This document shows positions 21,170 to 30,454 of a stretch of DNA of 64,000 bases, in pieces. The notes below the pieces were generated by a model, which saw only the letters and a program-made list of their open reading frames with translations, was not told the DNA's origin and ran no database searches. Within the stretch, counting starts at the first letter, position 1, and each line of letters opens with the position of its first letter. A program made the position numbers and the translations under genes. The stretch comes from Phyllobacteriaceae bacterium (GTDB lineage Bacteria > Pseudomonadota > Alphaproteobacteria > Rhizobiales > Rhizobiaceae): positions 62,001 to 126,000 of the forward strand of contig JANSXT010000004.1 in NCBI GenBank assembly GCA_024742765.1, written 5' to 3'.

Positions 21170-21612
21170 AACGTTGGCATACTGGGTGGATTGCGGGCCT
21201 TGCCATGGCGCTGGTCGGGAGTGTGTCGGCCGCGCACGCCGACAAGGTGAACGCGGTTGCCGCGGTCAATGGCTGGTATGCGAGCCTCCTGCCCGGTCAG
21301 GACGCCGATGCGATGGCGGCACGGGCCGGCGCGCTTCTGGCCGAGGACGCGGTCATCGATCTGCGCGATCTGGGCATCACGCAGACGCGCGACGAATATC
21401 TTGAAAGCCTCGATGTGTGGGCCGACGCGGTCGCCGGCGGCACCGTCGCGCACCGGATCGAGCCGGGCTATGACGCAACAAGCGTCGCGGCGACCGTCTG
21501 TTTCCGGTTCGCCGACAATGAAGTGCTGAACCGCGAAACCTTCACCCTGTCCGACGGATTGATCGTCAACGCCGTCTTCGTGCAACTGGGCGACGACTGC
21601 ACCGATTTCTAG
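21166..21612 (+). CDS. Exported NTF2-like (SnoaL-type) small protein
   Basis: A 148-residue protein with a signal peptide (residues 1-25, ending SAAHA) and a body that looks like an NTF2/SnoaL cone fold: VNGWYASLLPG... at the start, then ...EDAVIDLRDLGITQTRDEYLESL. Such proteins are usually binding or small-molecule isomerase scaffolds; no catalytic set is recognisable. The ATGA overlap with pdxY implies co-expression, but a periplasmic partner for a cytosolic kinase is odd. Two cysteines (in VCFRF and DDC) could form a disulfide. Confidence 0.7.
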   Translation: MKRWHTGWIAGLAMALVGSVSAAHADKVNAVAAVNGWYASLLPGQDADAMAARAGALLAEDAVIDLRDLGITQTRDEYLESLDVWADAVAGGTVAHRIEPGYDATSVAATVCFRFADNEVLNRETFTLSDGLIVNAVFVQLGDDCTDF

Positions 21613-21627
21613 AACGGGCGCCTCCGG

Positions 21628-22236
21628 TCAACCCATCTTGTCGAGTTTGCGCTGCATCTCGGCGATCTGGTCGCGCATCGACTGCAGATCGTCCTGTTCG
21701 CCGGGGTCGCCGTCGGTTGGCGCGGCGGCCGGCGCGCCATTCTTCGGCTGGCCGTCGGCCATCGCCGCGAACGGATTGAACATCTTCATGGCTTCCTGGA
21801 AGATCGCCATGTTGCGCTGGGCCTGTTCGCCGAACATCTGTTGACCCGAGGCCATGACGTCCATCGGCGACTTTCCGATCATCGATGTCATCTGCTCACG
21901 GATGCGCTCCTGCTCCTGGGAGAAGGCGGCCATGGAGTGTTCGAGATAGCTCGGCACCACCATCTGCATCTGGTCGCCGTAAAAGGAGATGAGCTGGCGC
22001 AGCACCGAGACCGGCAGCATCGTCTGGCCGGATTTGGCCTCCTGCTCGAAGATGATCTGGGTCAGAACCGAGTGTGTGATGTCCTCGCCGGACTTGGCAT
22101 CCTGGACGGTGAAGTCCTCATCCTCCTTGACCATGGTGGCCAGGTCGTCGAGCGTCACATAGGTGCTCGTGCCCGTATTGTAGAGCCGCCGGTTTGCATA
22201 TTTCTTGATGATTGTCGCGCCATCGGTTTTGCCCAT
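21628..22236 (-). CDS. phaR: Polyhydroxyalkanoate synthesis repressor PhaR
   Basis: A 202-residue regulator. The N-terminal DNA/PHB-accumulation regulator domain reads IIKKYANRRLYNTGTSTYVTL (residues 8 onward, two clauses of the PHB_acc_N family), followed by the repeated PHB_acc domain (FYGDQMQMVVPSYLEHSM) and an acidic, coiled C-terminus. PhaR binds PHB granules and represses phasin and PHB genes. Start choice: AAGGAG lies directly against ATG 22242, so ATG 22236 with 6-nt spacing is preferred. It is divergent from phbAB across 240 bp that should hold its operator. Confidence 0.93.
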   Translation of the reverse strand: MGKTDGATIIKKYANRRLYNTGTSTYVTLDDLATMVKEDEDFTVQDAKSGEDITHSVLTQIIFEQEAKSGQTMLPVSVLRQLISFYGDQMQMVVPSYLEHSMAAFSQEQERIREQMTSMIGKSPMDVMASGQQMFGEQAQRNMAIFQEAMKMFNPFAAMADGQPKNGAPAAAPTDGDPGEQDDLQSMRDQIAEMQRKLDKMG

Positions 22237-22476
22237 GGACATCTCCTTGATCGGCCTTCCGGGGTCTTGCCAGCGCCCTGACAACCTTGTCCGTTGGCGA
22301 AACAGTAAACCCTGATCTGGTCAAATTCAAAACGTTTCTCGCATCGCACCAAATCGCTGCGGAACCGGAGCTGACCCTATCCCTTTAACCAATAGGCAAT
22401 GGCGCATATCTGTGGCACACGAAGGCCGAGCTACGCGTTTCGCCGCTTGTTTTTGAAGTTTTCGAGGAGACACATC

Positions 22477-23652
22477 ATGGAGCCGATCGTCATCGCCAGC
22501 GCCGCCCGCACGCCCGTGGGGTCATTCAACGGGTCATTTGCCAATGTGCCGGCGCACGAGTTGGGCGCAACCGCCATCAAGGGCGCGCTCGAGCGGGCCG
22601 GCGTCGATCCGGCCGATGTCGATGAAGTGATCATGGGGCAGATCCTCGCCGCCGGCGAAGGCCAGAACCCGGCCCGGCAGGCGGCAATGGCCGCCGGTTG
22701 CCCAAAGGAAACCACCGCCTGGGGCATCAACCAGCTTTGCGGTTCGGGCCTGCGTGCGGTGGCGCTCGGCATGCAGCAGATCGCCACCGGCGACGCCGAC
22801 ATCATCGTCGCCGGCGGACAGGAATCCATGTCCATGGCACCCCATTGCGCGCATCTGCGCGGCGGCGTGAAGATGGGCGACTTCAAGATGCTCGACACGA
22901 TGATGAAGGATGCGCTGACCGACGCGTTCTACGGCTACCCGATGGGCAATACGGCCGAAAACGTCGCCAAACAGTGGCAGCTCACCCGTGAGCAGCAGGA
23001 CGAGTTCGCCGTCGCATCGCAGAACAAGGCCGAGGCAGCCCAGAAAGCCGGCAAGTTCAAGGACGAGATCGTCGCCCACACGATCAAGACCCTCAAGGGC
23101 GACTTGGTCGTCGAAGACGACGAATATATCAAGCACGGCGTGACGGTGGATTCGATCGCCAAGCTGCGCCCGGTCTTCGACAAGGAAGGCACGGTCACCG
23201 CGGCCAATGCCTCGGGCATCAATGATGGCGGCGCCGCAACGGTGCTGATGAGCGTGGCGGAAGCCGAAAAGCGCGGTGTTTCGCCGATGGCGCGGATCGT
23301 GTCCTGGGCGACGGCCGGCGTTGACCCGCAGATCATGGGCACCGGCCCGATCCCCGCATCGCGCAAGGCGCTCGAAAAGGCCGGCTGGAAGGTCGACGAT
23401 CTCGATCTGGTCGAAGCGAACGAAGCGTTCGCCGCACAGGCTTGCGCGGTCAACAAGGACATGGGCTGGAACCCGGACATCGTCAACGTCAATGGCGGCG
23501 CGATCGCGATCGGTCACCCGGTCGGCGCGTCCGGCGCCCGCGTGCTCAACACGCTGCTCTTCGAGATGCAGCGCCGCGATGCCAAGAAGGGCCTGGCCAC
23601 GCTGTGCATCGGCGGCGGCATGGGCGTTGCGCTCTGCGTCGAGCGGGACTGA
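22477..23652 (+). CDS. phbA: Acetyl-CoA acetyltransferase (beta-ketothiolase)
   Basis: It condenses two acetyl-CoA to acetoacetyl-CoA for polyhydroxybutyrate. The 391-residue thiolase has the acyl-binding Cys88 (NQLCGSG), His347 in [12 protein letters not shown] and the second Cys377 (LCIGGGMG). ATG 22477 has GAGGAGA 6 nt upstream; in-frame starts further left lack support. It is followed by phbB after 98 bp, and phaR is divergent: the usual alphaproteobacterial PHB block without the synthase. Confidence 0.96.
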   Translation: MEPIVIASAARTPVGSFNGSFANVPAHELGATAIKGALERAGVDPADVDEVIMGQILAAGEGQNPARQAAMAAGCPKETTAWGINQLCGSGLRAVALGMQQIATGDADIIVAGGQESMSMAPHCAHLRGGVKMGDFKMLDTMMKDALTDAFYGYPMGNTAENVAKQWQLTREQQDEFAVASQNKAEAAQKAGKFKDEIVAHTIKTLKGDLVVEDDEYIKHGVTVDSIAKLRPVFDKEGTVTAANASGINDGGAATVLMSVAEAEKRGVSPMARIVSWATAGVDPQIMGTGPIPASRKALEKAGWKVDDLDLVEANEAFAAQACAVNKDMGWNPDIVNVNGGAIAIGHPVGASGARVLNTLLFEMQRRDAKKGLATLCIGGGMGVALCVERD

Positions 23653-23750
23653 TCTGACACCAGGAACCGGCGGCAGGCGGTGGATGGCATGGAGGTTGCC
23701 ATCCGCCCGCTTCGCCGCCACGCCATCACAATTCAAAGGGAGGAGACATC

Positions 23751-24473
23751 ATGAGCAGAGTGGCGCTTGTCACCGGGGGAACGCGCGGCATCGGGGAGGC
23801 GATCTCCAAGGCGTTGAAGGACGCCGGCCATCAGGTCGCTGCGACCTATGCCGGCAATGATGAGAAGGCCAAGGCCTTCACCGATGCGACCGGCATAAAG
23901 ACCTACAAATGGAACGTTGCCGACTATGACGAGTCCAAAACCGGCATCGAAAAGGTCGAGGCCGATCTCGGGCCGATCGATATCGTCGTCGCCAATGCCG
24001 GCATCACGCGCGATGCGCCCTTCCACAAAATGACGCCCGAGCAGTGGAAGGATGTGATCGACACCAACCTGACGGGCGTCTTCAACACCATCCACCCGGT
24101 CTGGCCGGGCATGCGCGAACGCAAGTTCGGCCGCGTCATCGTCATCTCGTCGGTCAACGGCCAAAAGGGCCAGTTCGCGCAGACCAACTATGCCGCCACC
24201 AAGGCGGGTGACATCGGCATCGTCCGCAGCCTCGCCCAGGAAGGCGCACGCAACAACATCACGGCCAATGCGGTCTGCCCGGGCTATATCGCCACCGAAA
24301 TGGTCATGGCGGTGCCGGAGAAAGTGCGCGAATCGATCATTGCGCAGATCCCCGCCGGCCGGCTCGGCGAACCTGAGGAAATCGCACGCTGCGTGGCGTT
24401 CCTGGCGTCCGACGATGCCGGCTTCATCAACGGTTCGACGATCTCGGCCAACGGCGCGCAGTTCTTCGGCTGA
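23751..24473 (+). CDS. phbB: Acetoacetyl-CoA reductase
   Basis: A 240-residue SDR that reduces acetoacetyl-CoA to (R)-3-hydroxybutyryl-CoA with NADPH. It has GGTRGIG at 9-15, NAGITRD at 82-88, Ser134, Tyr147 and Lys151 (YAATK), and the PhbB-specific VNGQKGQFAQTNYAATKAG stretch. GGAGGAG precedes ATG 23751. It ends the phbAB operon with a strong terminator at 24496. Confidence 0.96.
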   Translation: MSRVALVTGGTRGIGEAISKALKDAGHQVAATYAGNDEKAKAFTDATGIKTYKWNVADYDESKTGIEKVEADLGPIDIVVANAGITRDAPFHKMTPEQWKDVIDTNLTGVFNTIHPVWPGMRERKFGRVIVISSVNGQKGQFAQTNYAATKAGDIGIVRSLAQEGARNNITANAVCPGYIATEMVMAVPEKVRESIIAQIPAGRLGEPEEIARCVAFLASDDAGFINGSTISANGAQFFG

Positions 24474-24495
24474 ACCGGTAAGACTTCAATCATTG

Positions 24496-24525
24496 GCGGA
24501 GCGGGTCATCCCGCTCCGCTTTTTT
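24496..24525 (+). terminator. Intrinsic terminator of phbAB
   Basis: GCGGAGCGGG (24496-24505) pairs perfectly with CCCGCTCCGC (24510-24519) around TCAT, followed by T6 (24520-24525). Confidence 0.93.
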
Positions 24526-24546
24526 GTGCGCGACGCTGCACCGAAC

Positions 24547-26382
24547 TCACGCGCCTTCGATCTCCTCGCGTATCAGTTCGAGTTCGAGCCATTCCTCTTC
24601 CATGGCTCCATGGCGCGACCGTGCGGCTTCGAGACGTTTCGCAGCGTCCGAAAAACCGGACGGATCGCGGGAGAAGAAGTCCGGATCGGCCATTTTCGCT
24701 TCGAGCGCTGCGATTTCAGTGGCGAGCGTTTCCATCTCGCCCGGCAGCGTCTCGAGCGCATGCTTTTGCTTGAAGGACAGTTTGCGCCGCGCCGGAGCGG
24801 GCTTTGTGTCCGACTGGGCCGGGCTTTCGCCGGTTCTTGCAGGTTTTGCCTTGGCCGGTGACGCGTCGGTCTTGGCGATCCGCGCACGCCGCTGGGCCAT
24901 CATGTCCGAATAGCCGCCCGCATAGGCCAGCCAATGGCCCGGCTGCGCCGGATCGGGCGCGATGACGGCGCCGACGGTGCGGTCGAGAAAATCGCGGTCA
25001 TGGCTGACCAGCAGCACCGTGCCATCGAACCCGGCGATCAGCTCCTGCAACAGGTCAAGCGTTTCCATGTCCAGATCGTTGGTTGGCTCGTCCAGCACCA
25101 GAAGGTTGGCCGGCCGGGCAAGAAGACGGGCCAGCACCAGCCGCGCCTTCTCGCCGCCCGACAGGTCCCGCACCGGCGTGCGCGCCTGCTCGGGCTTGAA
25201 CAGGAAATCCTTCATGTAGGAGGCGACATGCTTCTGGCTGCCATTGACGACAAGCGACTGGCCGCGCCCGTCGGTGAGGAAATGTTCGAGCGTCTCGTCG
25301 GGATCGAGCGCGGCGCGGCGCTGGTCGAGGATAGCGATGTCGAGATTGGCGCCCAAGCGCACATGCCCCGCATCGGGCTCGGCGGCGCCGGTCAGCAGGT
25401 TGATCAGCGTCGTCTTGCCGGCGCCGTTCGGCCCGACCAGCCCGATCCGGTCGCCGCGATGGACGCGCAGGGAGAAATCGCGCACCAGCGCCTTTCCCCC
25501 GAGCGTCTTGGAGACGTTCTCGGCTTCGATCACCAGCTTGCCCGAGGCGCGGGCGTCGCTTGCCTCCAATTTGGCCGCCCCCGGCGCCTTTTCGTGATCG
25601 CGAAACCGCTGGCGCAGCGATGTCAGTTCCGACAGGCGGCGCTGGTTGCGCTTGCGCCGCGCCGTCACGCCATAGGTCAGCCAGTGCTCCTCGCGCACGA
25701 TCTTGCGCTTGAGCTTGTGCAGATCGCGCTCCTCCTCTTCGAGGATCCGGTCGCGCCATTCCTCGAAACCGGCAAACCCTTTGGCGTTCTCGCGCACGGT
25801 GCCCCGATCGAGCCAGACGGTCTTGCGCGTCAGCGTGTCCAGGAAACGCCGGTCGTGCGAGATGATCACCATCGCCGACGAAGACCGGGCCAGTTCGCCC
25901 TCCAGCCATTCGATCGCCGGAAGGTCGAGATGGTTGGTCGGTTCGTCCAGCAGAAGGAGATCGGGCGCCGGCGCCAGCGTCCGGGCCAGTGCCGTGCGGC
26001 GCGCCTCCCCGCCCGAAAGCTTGGCCGGCGAACGTTCCGGATCGAGACCGAGTTCCGTTAGAAGCATGTCTGCACGGTGCGGATCATCGAGCGGTCCGAG
26101 GCCGGCGGTCGCATAGGCGTGAAGATCGGCGTAACCGTCCAGATCGGGTGCCTGAGGCAGATAGCGCACGGTCGTTCCGCGCTCGGCGGTGACCGTGCCG
26201 GCGCTCGGCTCGACCAGTCCCGCCGCGATCTTCAGAAGCGTCGACTTGCCCGATCCGTTGCGCCCGACCAGCGCGATCCGGTCGCCCTGATGGACGGAAA
26301 AGGACACGGCCTCCAGAAGCGGTTTGCCGCCGAAGGTCAGCATGATGTCTTCAAGACGCATCAGGGGTGCGGCGATGGCCAT
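24547..26382 (-). CDS. ABC-F family ATPase (Uup-like)
   Basis: A soluble 611-residue protein with two ABC domains: first Walker A GRNGSGKST near 40, signature LSGGEARR; second Walker A GPNGAGKTT near 322, signature LSGGEKAR. No membrane segments. A charged inter-domain linker and a C-terminal coiled coil (about 535-611, LSFKQKHALETLPGEMETL onwards) are typical of Uup-type ABC-F proteins, which act on ribosomes or DNA branch points, not in transport. It is convergent with phbB. Expression control is not visible. Confidence 0.92.
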   Translation of the reverse strand: MAIAAPLMRLEDIMLTFGGKPLLEAVSFSVHQGDRIALVGRNGSGKSTLLKIAAGLVEPSAGTVTAERGTTVRYLPQAPDLDGYADLHAYATAGLGPLDDPHRADMLLTELGLDPERSPAKLSGGEARRTALARTLAPAPDLLLLDEPTNHLDLPAIEWLEGELARSSSAMVIISHDRRFLDTLTRKTVWLDRGTVRENAKGFAGFEEWRDRILEEEERDLHKLKRKIVREEHWLTYGVTARRKRNQRRLSELTSLRQRFRDHEKAPGAAKLEASDARASGKLVIEAENVSKTLGGKALVRDFSLRVHRGDRIGLVGPNGAGKTTLINLLTGAAEPDAGHVRLGANLDIAILDQRRAALDPDETLEHFLTDGRGQSLVVNGSQKHVASYMKDFLFKPEQARTPVRDLSGGEKARLVLARLLARPANLLVLDEPTNDLDMETLDLLQELIAGFDGTVLLVSHDRDFLDRTVGAVIAPDPAQPGHWLAYAGGYSDMMAQRRARIAKTDASPAKAKPARTGESPAQSDTKPAPARRKLSFKQKHALETLPGEMETLATEIAALEAKMADPDFFSRDPSGFSDAAKRLEAARSRHGAMEEEWLELELIREEIEGA

Positions 26383-26465
26383 GGCGGGTCCGTTCGGGTG
26401 AGAAGCCGGATGTGCCGTCTTGGCCCCGGGAAATCAAGGGCGATGCGTCACGCGTCAGGCCGCCA

Positions 26466-26492
26466 CAAAAAAGCCCGCCGGTGAGGCGGGCT
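26466..26492 (-). terminator. Intrinsic terminator downstream of the glycine-zipper lipoprotein gene
   Basis: On the minus strand AGCCCGCC (26492-26485) pairs with GGCGGGCT (26479-26472) around a 5-nt loop, followed by a T-run (26471-26467). Confidence 0.88.
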
Positions 26493-26518
26493 TCTTCGAA
26501 TGTCGCGTGCGCGCCCGA

Positions 26519-26776
26519 TCAGGGGCAGCGGGCGATGTAGGTCGAGCCGTCCGGATTGCGGTAACGGCAATTGCCGTTGGCAAGCGTACCGACGAGCAGG
26601 CCGGCGCCCGCGCCAACCGCAGTCCCCGCGATGATCTGTCCGGTGTTGCCGCCCGCAACGGCTGCCGCGCCGCCGCCGATCAGCGCACCGGCTGCCGTCG
26701 TCTGTTCGGTGGTCGTGCAGCCGGCAGCAAGCATGCCTGCCGTCGCCACCGCCGCAATGGTCAATCCAAGTCTCAT
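26519..26776 (-). CDS. Glycine-zipper outer-membrane lipoprotein
   Basis: An 85-residue lipoprotein with lipobox LAAGC (Cys20) after a hydrophobic signal. The body is a glycine-zipper region (ALIGGGAAAVAGG..., TAVGAGAGLLVGTLANG) of the YMGG/Gly-zipper class and the end is NCRYRNPDGSTYIARCP, whose two cysteines may pair. Similar short rhizobial lipoproteins are abundant envelope proteins. It is monocistronic with a strong terminator 27 nt past the stop. Confidence 0.85.
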   Translation of the reverse strand: MRLGLTIAAVATAGMLAAGCTTTEQTTAAGALIGGGAAAVAGGNTGQIIAGTAVGAGAGLLVGTLANGNCRYRNPDGSTYIARCP

Positions 26777-26843
26777 GGGCTCAGTCTCCTATTTTGCCTG
26801 CGCCGATCTAAACACCCCATCAGGGCTTGCATTGTGTTCGATA

Positions 26844-27509
26844 TCACACATCAAACGATGCAACCAGCGCCGCGGTTCCGCTGCCCAAAATAATGCGCAG
26901 ACCGTCCGCCGACACGTTGGAAAGTGTCAGCGAACTGCCCATTTCCACCTCCACGGCGTCGAGCGGCCAGTCGGCCCGTTCGATCGTCAGGCCGGAAAGC
27001 GGCGAAAACGGGATCACCGAAAACAGCGTTCCGGCAGGCCAGTCGGGTGAGGCAGGCTTGCCGGGCAGCAGCGGCATGGCCTCTTCCGTACCGCTCGTCA
27101 GCAGCACTTCGATGCCTTTTTCGTGCGCCAGGCGCAGCGCCAGCATGATGTGGAACAGCATGTGATCGCTGCGCGCACCGCCCATCGCGCCGCACAGGAC
27201 CAGCGACCGGGCGCCAGCCTCGAGCGCGCGCGTCACGGCCAGTTCTCCATCCGATATCGCCTTGCGCGCGGGAAAATCCTGCCGAGGCACATGGCCGTTG
27301 CCATCGAGCAGTTCATCGGGCGTTGAATCGAAATCGCCGACCCAGATTTCCGGTTCAAGGCCGAGTGGAGACGCATGACGCATGCCGCCATCGGCGGCGA
27401 TCACACGGGTTCCGGCGACCTGCGGCCGCAGCCGCTCCGTCGGCGTCAGATCGCCATCCATCAAAATTGTGAACCGCGCATCGCGGGCGGGGACGTCGGT
27501 CGTCATCAT
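26844..27509 (-). CDS. thiN: Thiamine pyrophosphokinase
   Basis: A 221-residue enzyme that makes thiamine diphosphate from thiamine and ATP. The marks are ADGGMRH near 40, WVGDFDST near 57 (metal-binding Asp pair), RKAISDGELAV (in place of the common KDxTDxE) and GGARSDHMLFH. It is divergent from thiB, across the TPP riboswitch that reads the other way, so import and activation of thiamine are encoded back to back. ATG 27509 or the next Met is the start. Confidence 0.92.
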   Translation of the reverse strand: MMTTDVPARDARFTILMDGDLTPTERLRPQVAGTRVIAADGGMRHASPLGLEPEIWVGDFDSTPDELLDGNGHVPRQDFPARKAISDGELAVTRALEAGARSLVLCGAMGGARSDHMLFHIMLALRLAHEKGIEVLLTSGTEEAMPLLPGKPASPDWPAGTLFSVIPFSPLSGLTIERADWPLDAVEVEMGSSLTLSNVSADGLRIILGSGTAALVASFDV

Positions 27510-27587
27510 GGCGTCCGTCTAGCCCGGTTTGCGACGGCAGGCCAAGGGCTTGGCGCGTGTCGTGGGCCGATTTCGCCCGCCCGGCGC

Positions 27588-27616
27588 TTGAACCGGTCCG
27601 GCGGCGATGTTAGGTC
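27588..27616 (+). promoter_or_regulatory. Putative promoter of thiBPQ
   Basis: TTGAAC (27588-27593), 17-bp spacer, TAGGTC (27611-27616). The start point would fall at the beginning of the TPP aptamer. Confidence 0.55.
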
Positions 27617-27624
27617 GGTCTTGC

Positions 27625-27707
27625 TCTAACGGGGTGCCGGAAACGGCTGAGAGGCGTCATGCCAACCCGAAGAACCTGATCCGGTTAGCACCGGCGTAGG
27701 GATTAGA
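27625..27707 (+). ncRNA. TPP riboswitch (THI element)
   Basis: Clear THI box: P1 TCTAA/TTAGA (27625-27629 with 27703-27707), GGGGTGCC, the invariant GGCTGAGA (27645-27652), ACCCGAAGAACCTGATCCGG and the closing CACCGGCGTAGGGA. It senses thiamine diphosphate and here controls thiBPQ. Confidence 0.97.
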
Positions 27708-27736
27708 CGCGATCCACGCGGTCGGACCCGCAGGCG

Positions 27737-27767
27737 CCTTTTCCCGTTCAACTCGAACCAAAGGAGG
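27737..27767 (+). promoter_or_regulatory. Shine-Dalgarno-sequestering hairpin of thiB
   Basis: CCTTT (27737-27741) can pair with AAAGG (27760-27764), and GTTC (27746-27749) with GAAC (27755-27758). The second arm covers the start of the AAGGAGG ribosome-binding site 5' of ATG 27775. This is consistent with translational control by the upstream TPP riboswitch. Confidence 0.6.
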
Positions 27768-27774
27768 TGCCGCA

Positions 27775-28794
27775 ATGCACACCCGACCGACCGTCCGTTT
27801 CCTTCTTCCCCTGCTCTCCGCCGGCCTTCTGGCCAGCGCCGTGCACACGGCCAGCGCGGCCGAAACGCTGACCGTCTACACCTATGACAGCTTCACCGCC
27901 GAATGGGGCCCCGGCCCGCAGGTCGAGACCGCGTTCGAGGCCGAATGCGGCTGTGACCTGCGCTTTGTCTCGGTCGCCGATGGCGTTGCGCTTCTCAACC
28001 GGCTGCGGCTGGAAGGCGGCAACACCGACGCCGACATCGTGCTTGGCCTCGACACCAATCTGGTCGCTGAAGCGCGCGACAGCGGCTTCTTCGCCCCGCA
28101 CGGAATTTCGCTCGATGCGGTCTCCGTGCCGGGCGGCTGGGATGACGACGTCTTCGTGCCGTTCGACTACGGCCATTTCGCCATCGTCTACGACACCGAG
28201 ACGATCGAAAACCCGCCCGCATCGATGGCCGAGTTCCTCGAAAACGAAGACGGGCACAAGATCGCCATCCAGGACCCGCGCACCTCGACACCCGGCCTCG
28301 GCCTGATGTTGTGGCTGAAAAAGCTCCATGGCGACGAGGCGCCCGATGCCTATGCCAAGCTCGCCGACCGTGTTCTCACCGTGACGCCGGGATGGTCGGA
28401 GGCCTATGGCCTGTTCACCAATGGCGAGGTCTCGATGGTCTTGTCCTACACCACCTCGCCGGCCTATCACATGATCGTCGAGGAAACCGGCCGCTATCAG
28501 GCAATGGCGTTTGAGGAAGGCCACTATCTGCAGATCGAGGTGGCGGCGCAGACGACCACCGGCGCCGAAAACCCGCTGGCGGCGCAGTTTTTGAGCTTCA
28601 TGACCGGACCCGGCTTTCAGGATGTCATCCCGGAAACCAACTGGATGATGCCCGCCGGCGAGACGTCAAAGCCTCTCAATCCGGCTTTCGACGCACTGGT
28701 CGAGCCGGAGAACTCGCTGCTGTTCGATCCGCAGACCGTTGCCGACAACCGCGCTGCCTGGACCGCCGAATGGCTCGACGTGATGAGCCGCTGA
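27775..28794 (+). CDS. thiB: Thiamine/TPP ABC transporter substrate-binding protein
   Basis: Periplasmic binding protein of 339 residues. The signal peptide is 1-29 (ending ASAA), followed by [11 protein letters not shown], the normal ThiB start, and later [16 protein letters not shown] and [14 protein letters not shown]. It delivers thiamine species to ThiPQ. Strong ribosome site AAGGAGG, TPP riboswitch upstream, thiP 13 bp downstream. Confidence 0.95.
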   Translation: MHTRPTVRFLLPLLSAGLLASAVHTASAAETLTVYTYDSFTAEWGPGPQVETAFEAECGCDLRFVSVADGVALLNRLRLEGGNTDADIVLGLDTNLVAEARDSGFFAPHGISLDAVSVPGGWDDDVFVPFDYGHFAIVYDTETIENPPASMAEFLENEDGHKIAIQDPRTSTPGLGLMLWLKKLHGDEAPDAYAKLADRVLTVTPGWSEAYGLFTNGEVSMVLSYTTSPAYHMIVEETGRYQAMAFEEGHYLQIEVAAQTTTGAENPLAAQFLSFMTGPGFQDVIPETNWMMPAGETSKPLNPAFDALVEPENSLLFDPQTVADNRAAWTAEWLDVMSR

Positions 28795-28807
28795 CGGTTA
28801 CGGGCCC

Positions 28808-30454
28808 GTGACCGGCACCAAAGCCCGCCTTGGACCGCTTGCCGGCGCGGCCCTGGCGGGCGGTTTGCTGGCCATCCTGTGCGTGGTCGCGGTGGGCGCG
28901 CTTGTGATGCAGGCGGGCGGTGCCGAAGGCGCCGGTGCGGTTCTGGCCGACCCGGTTGTCTGGCGCACGGTGCGTTTCACCCTGTGGCAGGCGTTCTGGT
29001 CGACCGTTCTCTCGGTGGGCCTTGCGCTGCCGGTGGCGATTGCGGTCACCCGCATGGCCGACGGGCCGGTCCGGCGCGCCGTCCTGGCCCTCTTCGCCCT
29101 GCCGCTCGCCTTGCCGCAGATCGTCGCCGTGCTCGGTGTCGTCGCGCTTTACGGCCAGCGCGGCTTCGTCACCGGGCTGGCGGAAAGGGCGGGCTTCGAC
29201 CCACCCTCGATCTACGGTCTGACCGGCATCCTGATCGCCCATACCTTCTTCAACCTGCCTCTGGCCGCGCGCATCATGCATGGCGCGCTCGCCGTGATGC
29301 CGGCCGAACATGAACGGCTTTCCGCGCAGCTCGGCATAGGCCCGCTGGCGCGCTTCCGGCTGGTCGAATGGCCGGCGATGCGCCCGGTCGCGGCCGGCGC
29401 GGCGGCGCTCGTCTTCATGCTGTGCGTAACCAGTTTCGCCGTCGTGCTGATCCTCGGCGGCGGCCCGCGCGCGACGACGCTCGAAGTTGCGCTCTATCAG
29501 GCGCTGACGTTTGATTTCGACATTGTCCGCGCCGTGGTGCTGACGCTGTTGCAGCTTGCCGTCACCATCGGCGCCGTTGCCTTGTTCGCCTTCGCCGGCG
29601 GATCGGTGGAAGCCGGCATGACCATTGCGGCCGGATCGTCGCGGCGTTTTGCGGGCGGCCGGTCCTCCGGTGCATTGCTCGGCGGTGGACTGACGCTGGT
29701 GGCCGTCCTTTACGTCGGCGCGCCATTCGCGGCGATCCTTGCGGGCGGCATGGCCAGTGACCTGACGGGCCTGATCGCGCAGCCACGGATCCAACGCGCC
29801 ATGCTGACCTCGCTGGGTCTTGGCCTTTGCGCGGCCGTGCTGGCCGTCGGGCTTGCCTATGCGCTGTCGCGCGGCGCGGTGGCGCTGGCTGCAAGGCGTC
29901 GCTTTTCTGGCGGAGCCAACATCACCGAAACGATGCTGACCAGCGCGCCGTCGCTGATCCTCGTCGTGCCGCCGATCGTCATCGCCGCGGGCTGGTTCAT
30001 CGCCCTGCGCACGGTCACCAATGTCTATGACGCAGCGCCCTATCTGGTCATCACCATCAATGCGGCGATGGCGATGCCGTTCGCCGCGCGGCTGATCCAT
30101 CCGGCCATGCTCGCCGCCGAGGAGCGCAACGGGCGCCTCAGCGCCCATCTCGGCCTTGCCGGCACGGCGCGATGGCGGCTCGTCACCTGGCCGGTGCTGC
30201 GCGCGCCGCTGGTCGCTGCGCTCGCCTTCGCACTCGCTCTGTCGCTGGGCGACCTCGGCGTGATCGCCCTGTTCGGCTCGGAGCAGGTGCAGACCATGCC
30301 CTATCTGATCATGCAGCGCATGGGCGCCTATCGCACGCAGGATGCCGCCGGGCTGGCGCTGATCCTGATGATCATGACAATGGCGCTGATGCTGGCCGCC
30401 GAGCACTTCGCGCGCCGGTCGCAAACGACAGAACCTGAAGGGAACAGCGAATGA
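28808..30454 (+). CDS. thiP: Thiamine/TPP ABC transporter permease
   Basis: A 548-residue permease with about 12 membrane segments in two homologous halves. Each half carries an EAA-type cytoplasmic loop: near residue 188 (LGIGPLARFRLVEWPAMRP) and near residue 445 (LGLAGTARWRLVTWPVLRAP). It starts with GTG 28808, preceded by GGGCCC only, so the start is moderately certain. The stop overlaps the thiQ ATG (30451-30454). Confidence 0.94.
   Translation: MTGTKARLGPLAGAALAGGLLAILCVVAVGALVMQAGGAEGAGAVLADPVVWRTVRFTLWQAFWSTVLSVGLALPVAIAVTRMADGPVRRAVLALFALPLALPQIVAVLGVVALYGQRGFVTGLAERAGFDPPSIYGLTGILIAHTFFNLPLAARIMHGALAVMPAEHERLSAQLGIGPLARFRLVEWPAMRPVAAGAAALVFMLCVTSFAVVLILGGGPRATTLEVALYQALTFDFDIVRAVVLTLLQLAVTIGAVALFAFAGGSVEAGMTIAAGSSRRFAGGRSSGALLGGGLTLVAVLYVGAPFAAILAGGMASDLTGLIAQPRIQRAMLTSLGLGLCAAVLAVGLAYALSRGAVALAARRRFSGGANITETMLTSAPSLILVVPPIVIAAGWFIALRTVTNVYDAAPYLVITINAAMAMPFAARLIHPAMLAAEERNGRLSAHLGLAGTARWRLVTWPVLRAPLVAALAFALALSLGDLGVIALFGSEQVQTMPYLIMQRMGAYRTQDAAGLALILMIMTMALMLAAEHFARRSQTTEPEGNSE

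Noticed and set aside
28676-30424. A 582-codon minus-strand open frame opposite thiP
   Set aside because: Product is Arg/Gln/His-rich without hydrophobic core; thiP on the other strand has proper permease topology and neighbours.
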